The translations under genes were made by a program, and so were the position numbers. Of a stretch of DNA of 64,000 bases, positions 62,562 through 64,000 are shown piece after piece (positions within the stretch are counted from its first letter, which is position 1; the number at the start of each line of letters is the position of its first letter). Origin of the DNA: Xenorhabdus sp014467285 (GTDB lineage Bacteria; Pseudomonadota; Gammaproteobacteria; Enterobacterales; Enterobacteriaceae); contig NZ_NKHR01000001.1 in the NCBI RefSeq assembly GCF_014467285.1, positions 1 through 64,000 of the forward strand. The letters are read 5' to 3'. The notes under the pieces are model-generated. The model was not told the origin of the DNA and made no database searches. It saw only the letters and a list, made by a program, of their open reading frames with translations.

Positions 62562-64000
62562 CAGTATCAAAGCCACAAGTGATTATCGTTGGCAGTGGGA
62601 TAAATTCTCTGGTCTGTGCGGCCTTGTTGGCACTCTGGGGTAAATCCGTCCTGGTACTGGAACGGAATGCGGTACTGGGGGGTTGCATTCGCACGGAAGA
62701 ACTTTTTCCCGGTTATATCCATGATGTGCTCTCTTGCTGGTATCCGTTGTTTTTGAGCAGTCCTGCTTATCAAGTGCTCAAACCCGCTTTGGAAAAGGCG
62801 GGGCTGGAATTTATACAAAGTGATTATTCAACCGGATTGGTACAACCGAATGGCAAGGGAATTGCCTTGAAACGGGATGTCCTGGCTGCTGCCTTGCGGC
62901 TTGATGAAATTTCGATGGGAGATGGCGCGGCATTAAATCGCATGGCACAGCAAATCCTCCATGATGATGCCGCGCTGGTCTTTGGCCTGTTGGGGCAGAA
63001 TCCTTATGGTTTAGGAATGCTGAAATTGCTGTTCTCTGAGTGGCGGAAACGTGGCATTGATGGGCTGGCAGAGTTTGCCGGCAACTCGCTGGAAACTTTC
63101 CGGCGTTGGGCTGAGCGTGAATTACAGTCCGATTTCAGCCGTGCTTTGATTGCACCGTGGGTACTGCATACGGGATTGGGGCCGGATGATGCCAGCTCAG
63201 CCCTGATTGGCAAGCTTACTTTCGCTGCGGTGGTTGCGGGAGGCATGCCTGTGGTGAAAGGTGGCAGTATTCGCATTGTGGAAGCACTTAAGGCGATCAT
63301 TGAGCAGCATGGCGGTCAACTGATTACCCATGCTCACGTTGATCGCATCATCACCCACAGAAGAGGGAAAAAGTGTTATGCCTCTGGCGTGATAGTCATG
63401 GGAAACGTTTATCACGCAAGTGAAGCGGTAGTTTGTAATGTAACCCCTCAACAGCTTTATGGTCATCTGTTGGATAACATGCCTGAAAATGTTCTGCAAC
63501 GGGCGCGGAACTATCGTTATGGGCGGGGTGGAATGCAGATTCACTTTGCCTTGAACGCGCCGCCGCCGTGGTGTGAGCCGGAATTGCGCCATGTGCCGCT
63601 TATCCATCTGACGGAGAGCATGGAACAGGTCTGTCTGTCCGTGGCACAGGCGAATAACGGTTATCTGCCGGGGCATCCTACATTGAGCATAGGGCAGCCA
63701 ACGGTCCTTGATCCTTCTCGTGCGCCAAACGGCGGTTGGATTTTGTGGATTCAAATGCAGGAATTGCCGACACACTTGAAAGGCGATGTTTTGGGTGAGA
63801 TTCCAATTCCCGCTGATGGCAGATGGAATGAAGCCGTTCGCGAAGCGGTTGCGGATCGCGTACAGGCTCGTTTGGAAACGGTGATGCCCGGTTTTTCATC
63901 CTCCATTGTGGGGCGTAAATCCTACTCTCCAATGGATTTGCAGGCATTGAACTGTAACTTGGTAGGCGGCGATCCCTATTCAGGTATTTGCTCACCCGAC
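62558..64000 (+). CDS. Phytoene-desaturase-like FAD oxidoreductase (partial at window end)
   Basis: Open for 481 codons from the ATG at 62558 to the window edge without a stop. The N-terminus VIIVGSGINSLVCAALLALWG then LVLERNAVLGGCIRTEE is a dinucleotide-binding FAD fold of the carotenoid-desaturase/amine-oxidase type. VVKGGSIRIVEALKAIIEQHGG is the second FAD-binding strand. GGAG lies before the ATG. It belongs to the same operon and probably oxidises the cluster's product. The real C-terminus (about 30-60 residues) is outside. Confidence 0.85.
   Translation, partial: MTVSKPQVIIVGSGINSLVCAALLALWGKSVLVLERNAVLGGCIRTEELFPGYIHDVLSCWYPLFLSSPAYQVLKPALEKAGLEFIQSDYSTGLVQPNGKGIALKRDVLAAALRLDEISMGDGAALNRMAQQILHDDAALVFGLLGQNPYGLGMLKLLFSEWRKRGIDGLAEFAGNSLETFRRWAERELQSDFSRALIAPWVLHTGLGPDDASSALIGKLTFAAVVAGGMPVVKGGSIRIVEALKAIIEQHGGQLITHAHVDRIITHRRGKKCYASGVIVMGNVYHASEAVVCNVTPQQLYGHLLDNMPENVLQRARNYRYGRGGMQIHFALNAPPPWCEPELRHVPLIHLTESMEQVCLSVAQANNGYLPGHPTLSIGQPTVLDPSRAPNGGWILWIQMQELPTHLKGDVLGEIPIPADGRWNEAVREAVADRVQARLETVMPGFSSSIVGRKSYSPMDLQALNCNLVGGDPYSGICSPD

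Noticed and set aside
1..64000. tRNA, rRNA and CRISPR elements
   Set aside because: I looked for cloverleaf-like and rRNA stretches and repeat-spacer arrays and saw none; a covariance-model search would be needed to rule out small RNAs.

Overview
The window looks like part of a chromosome from an enteric gammaproteobacterium of the Morganellaceae type. Xenorhabdus or Photorhabdus is my best guess. That rests on inference: PotABC, UxuR, AbgA/AbgT and HypT-like proteins align closely, from memory, with their E. coli counterparts, while intergenic DNA is long and AT-rich, IS remnants are many, and the gene content is a patchwork of core metabolism, defence loci and specialised-metabolism clusters. 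No tRNA, rRNA, CRISPR array or intact insertion sequence was seen.

Region 1 (1-8.9 kb) is an accessory island. It has an AAA+ ATPase / subtilisin-like protease pair that resembles the IetAS anti-phage system, an IS110/IS1111 remnant, a FlaR-like P-loop kinase, and a tightly coupled three-gene operon of one large serine recombinase and two ParB/RepB-like proteins.

Region 2 (9-19.8 kb) holds abgR-abgA-abgT (p-aminobenzoyl-glutamate use, with no abgB), a hipBA toxin-antitoxin locus with three evenly phased operators, a dicarboxylate/amino-acid:cation symporter, a HypT-like LysR regulator divergent from an aspartate/glutamate racemase, and a secreted glycine-rich GGX-repeat protein that lies with a 320-bp MITE between IS256-type end fragments.

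Region 3 (19.8-34.3 kb) is sugar catabolism. It starts with fruBKA preceded by a Cra box. After higBA and IS256 debris comes a complete glucuronate regulon: uxuR, a TRAP transporter (dctP divergent from dctQM), uxuA, uxuB, uxaC, kdgK and eda. Together they import a hexuronate and convert it to pyruvate and glyceraldehyde-3-phosphate. UxuR-like and CRP-like sites lie in the dctP/dctQ gap.

Region 4 (34.4-47.8 kb) is defence around core transport. A type I restriction-modification operon (hsdR-hsdS-ATPase-hsdM) carries an embedded PrrC/RloA-like ATPase whose C-terminus has the R-x3-E...H spacing of anticodon nucleases. Then come potABC and a separately transcribed potD (spermidine/putrescine ABC importer), and an HNH endonuclease of the type that recognises phosphorothioate DNA.

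Region 5 (48.9-58.6 kb) holds a PAP2 phosphatase, a coupled four-gene cluster resembling an altered ole pathway (KASIII/OleA-like, OleD-like reductase, metallo-beta-lactamase-fold hydrolase, F390-synthetase-like adenylating enzyme), an orphan YefM antitoxin with a 44-bp palindromic operator, an RtcB RNA ligase, a MetY sulfhydrylase and an Ail/OmpX-like outer-membrane protein.

Region 6 (59-64 kb, runs off the end) is an apparent operon for oxidising an aromatic or indolic compound: an SDR dehydrogenase, a StyA-like flavin monooxygenase, its flavin reductase, a cyclase-family (isatin hydrolase/kynurenine formamidase-like) hydrolase and a phytoene-desaturase-like FAD oxidoreductase truncated by the window edge.
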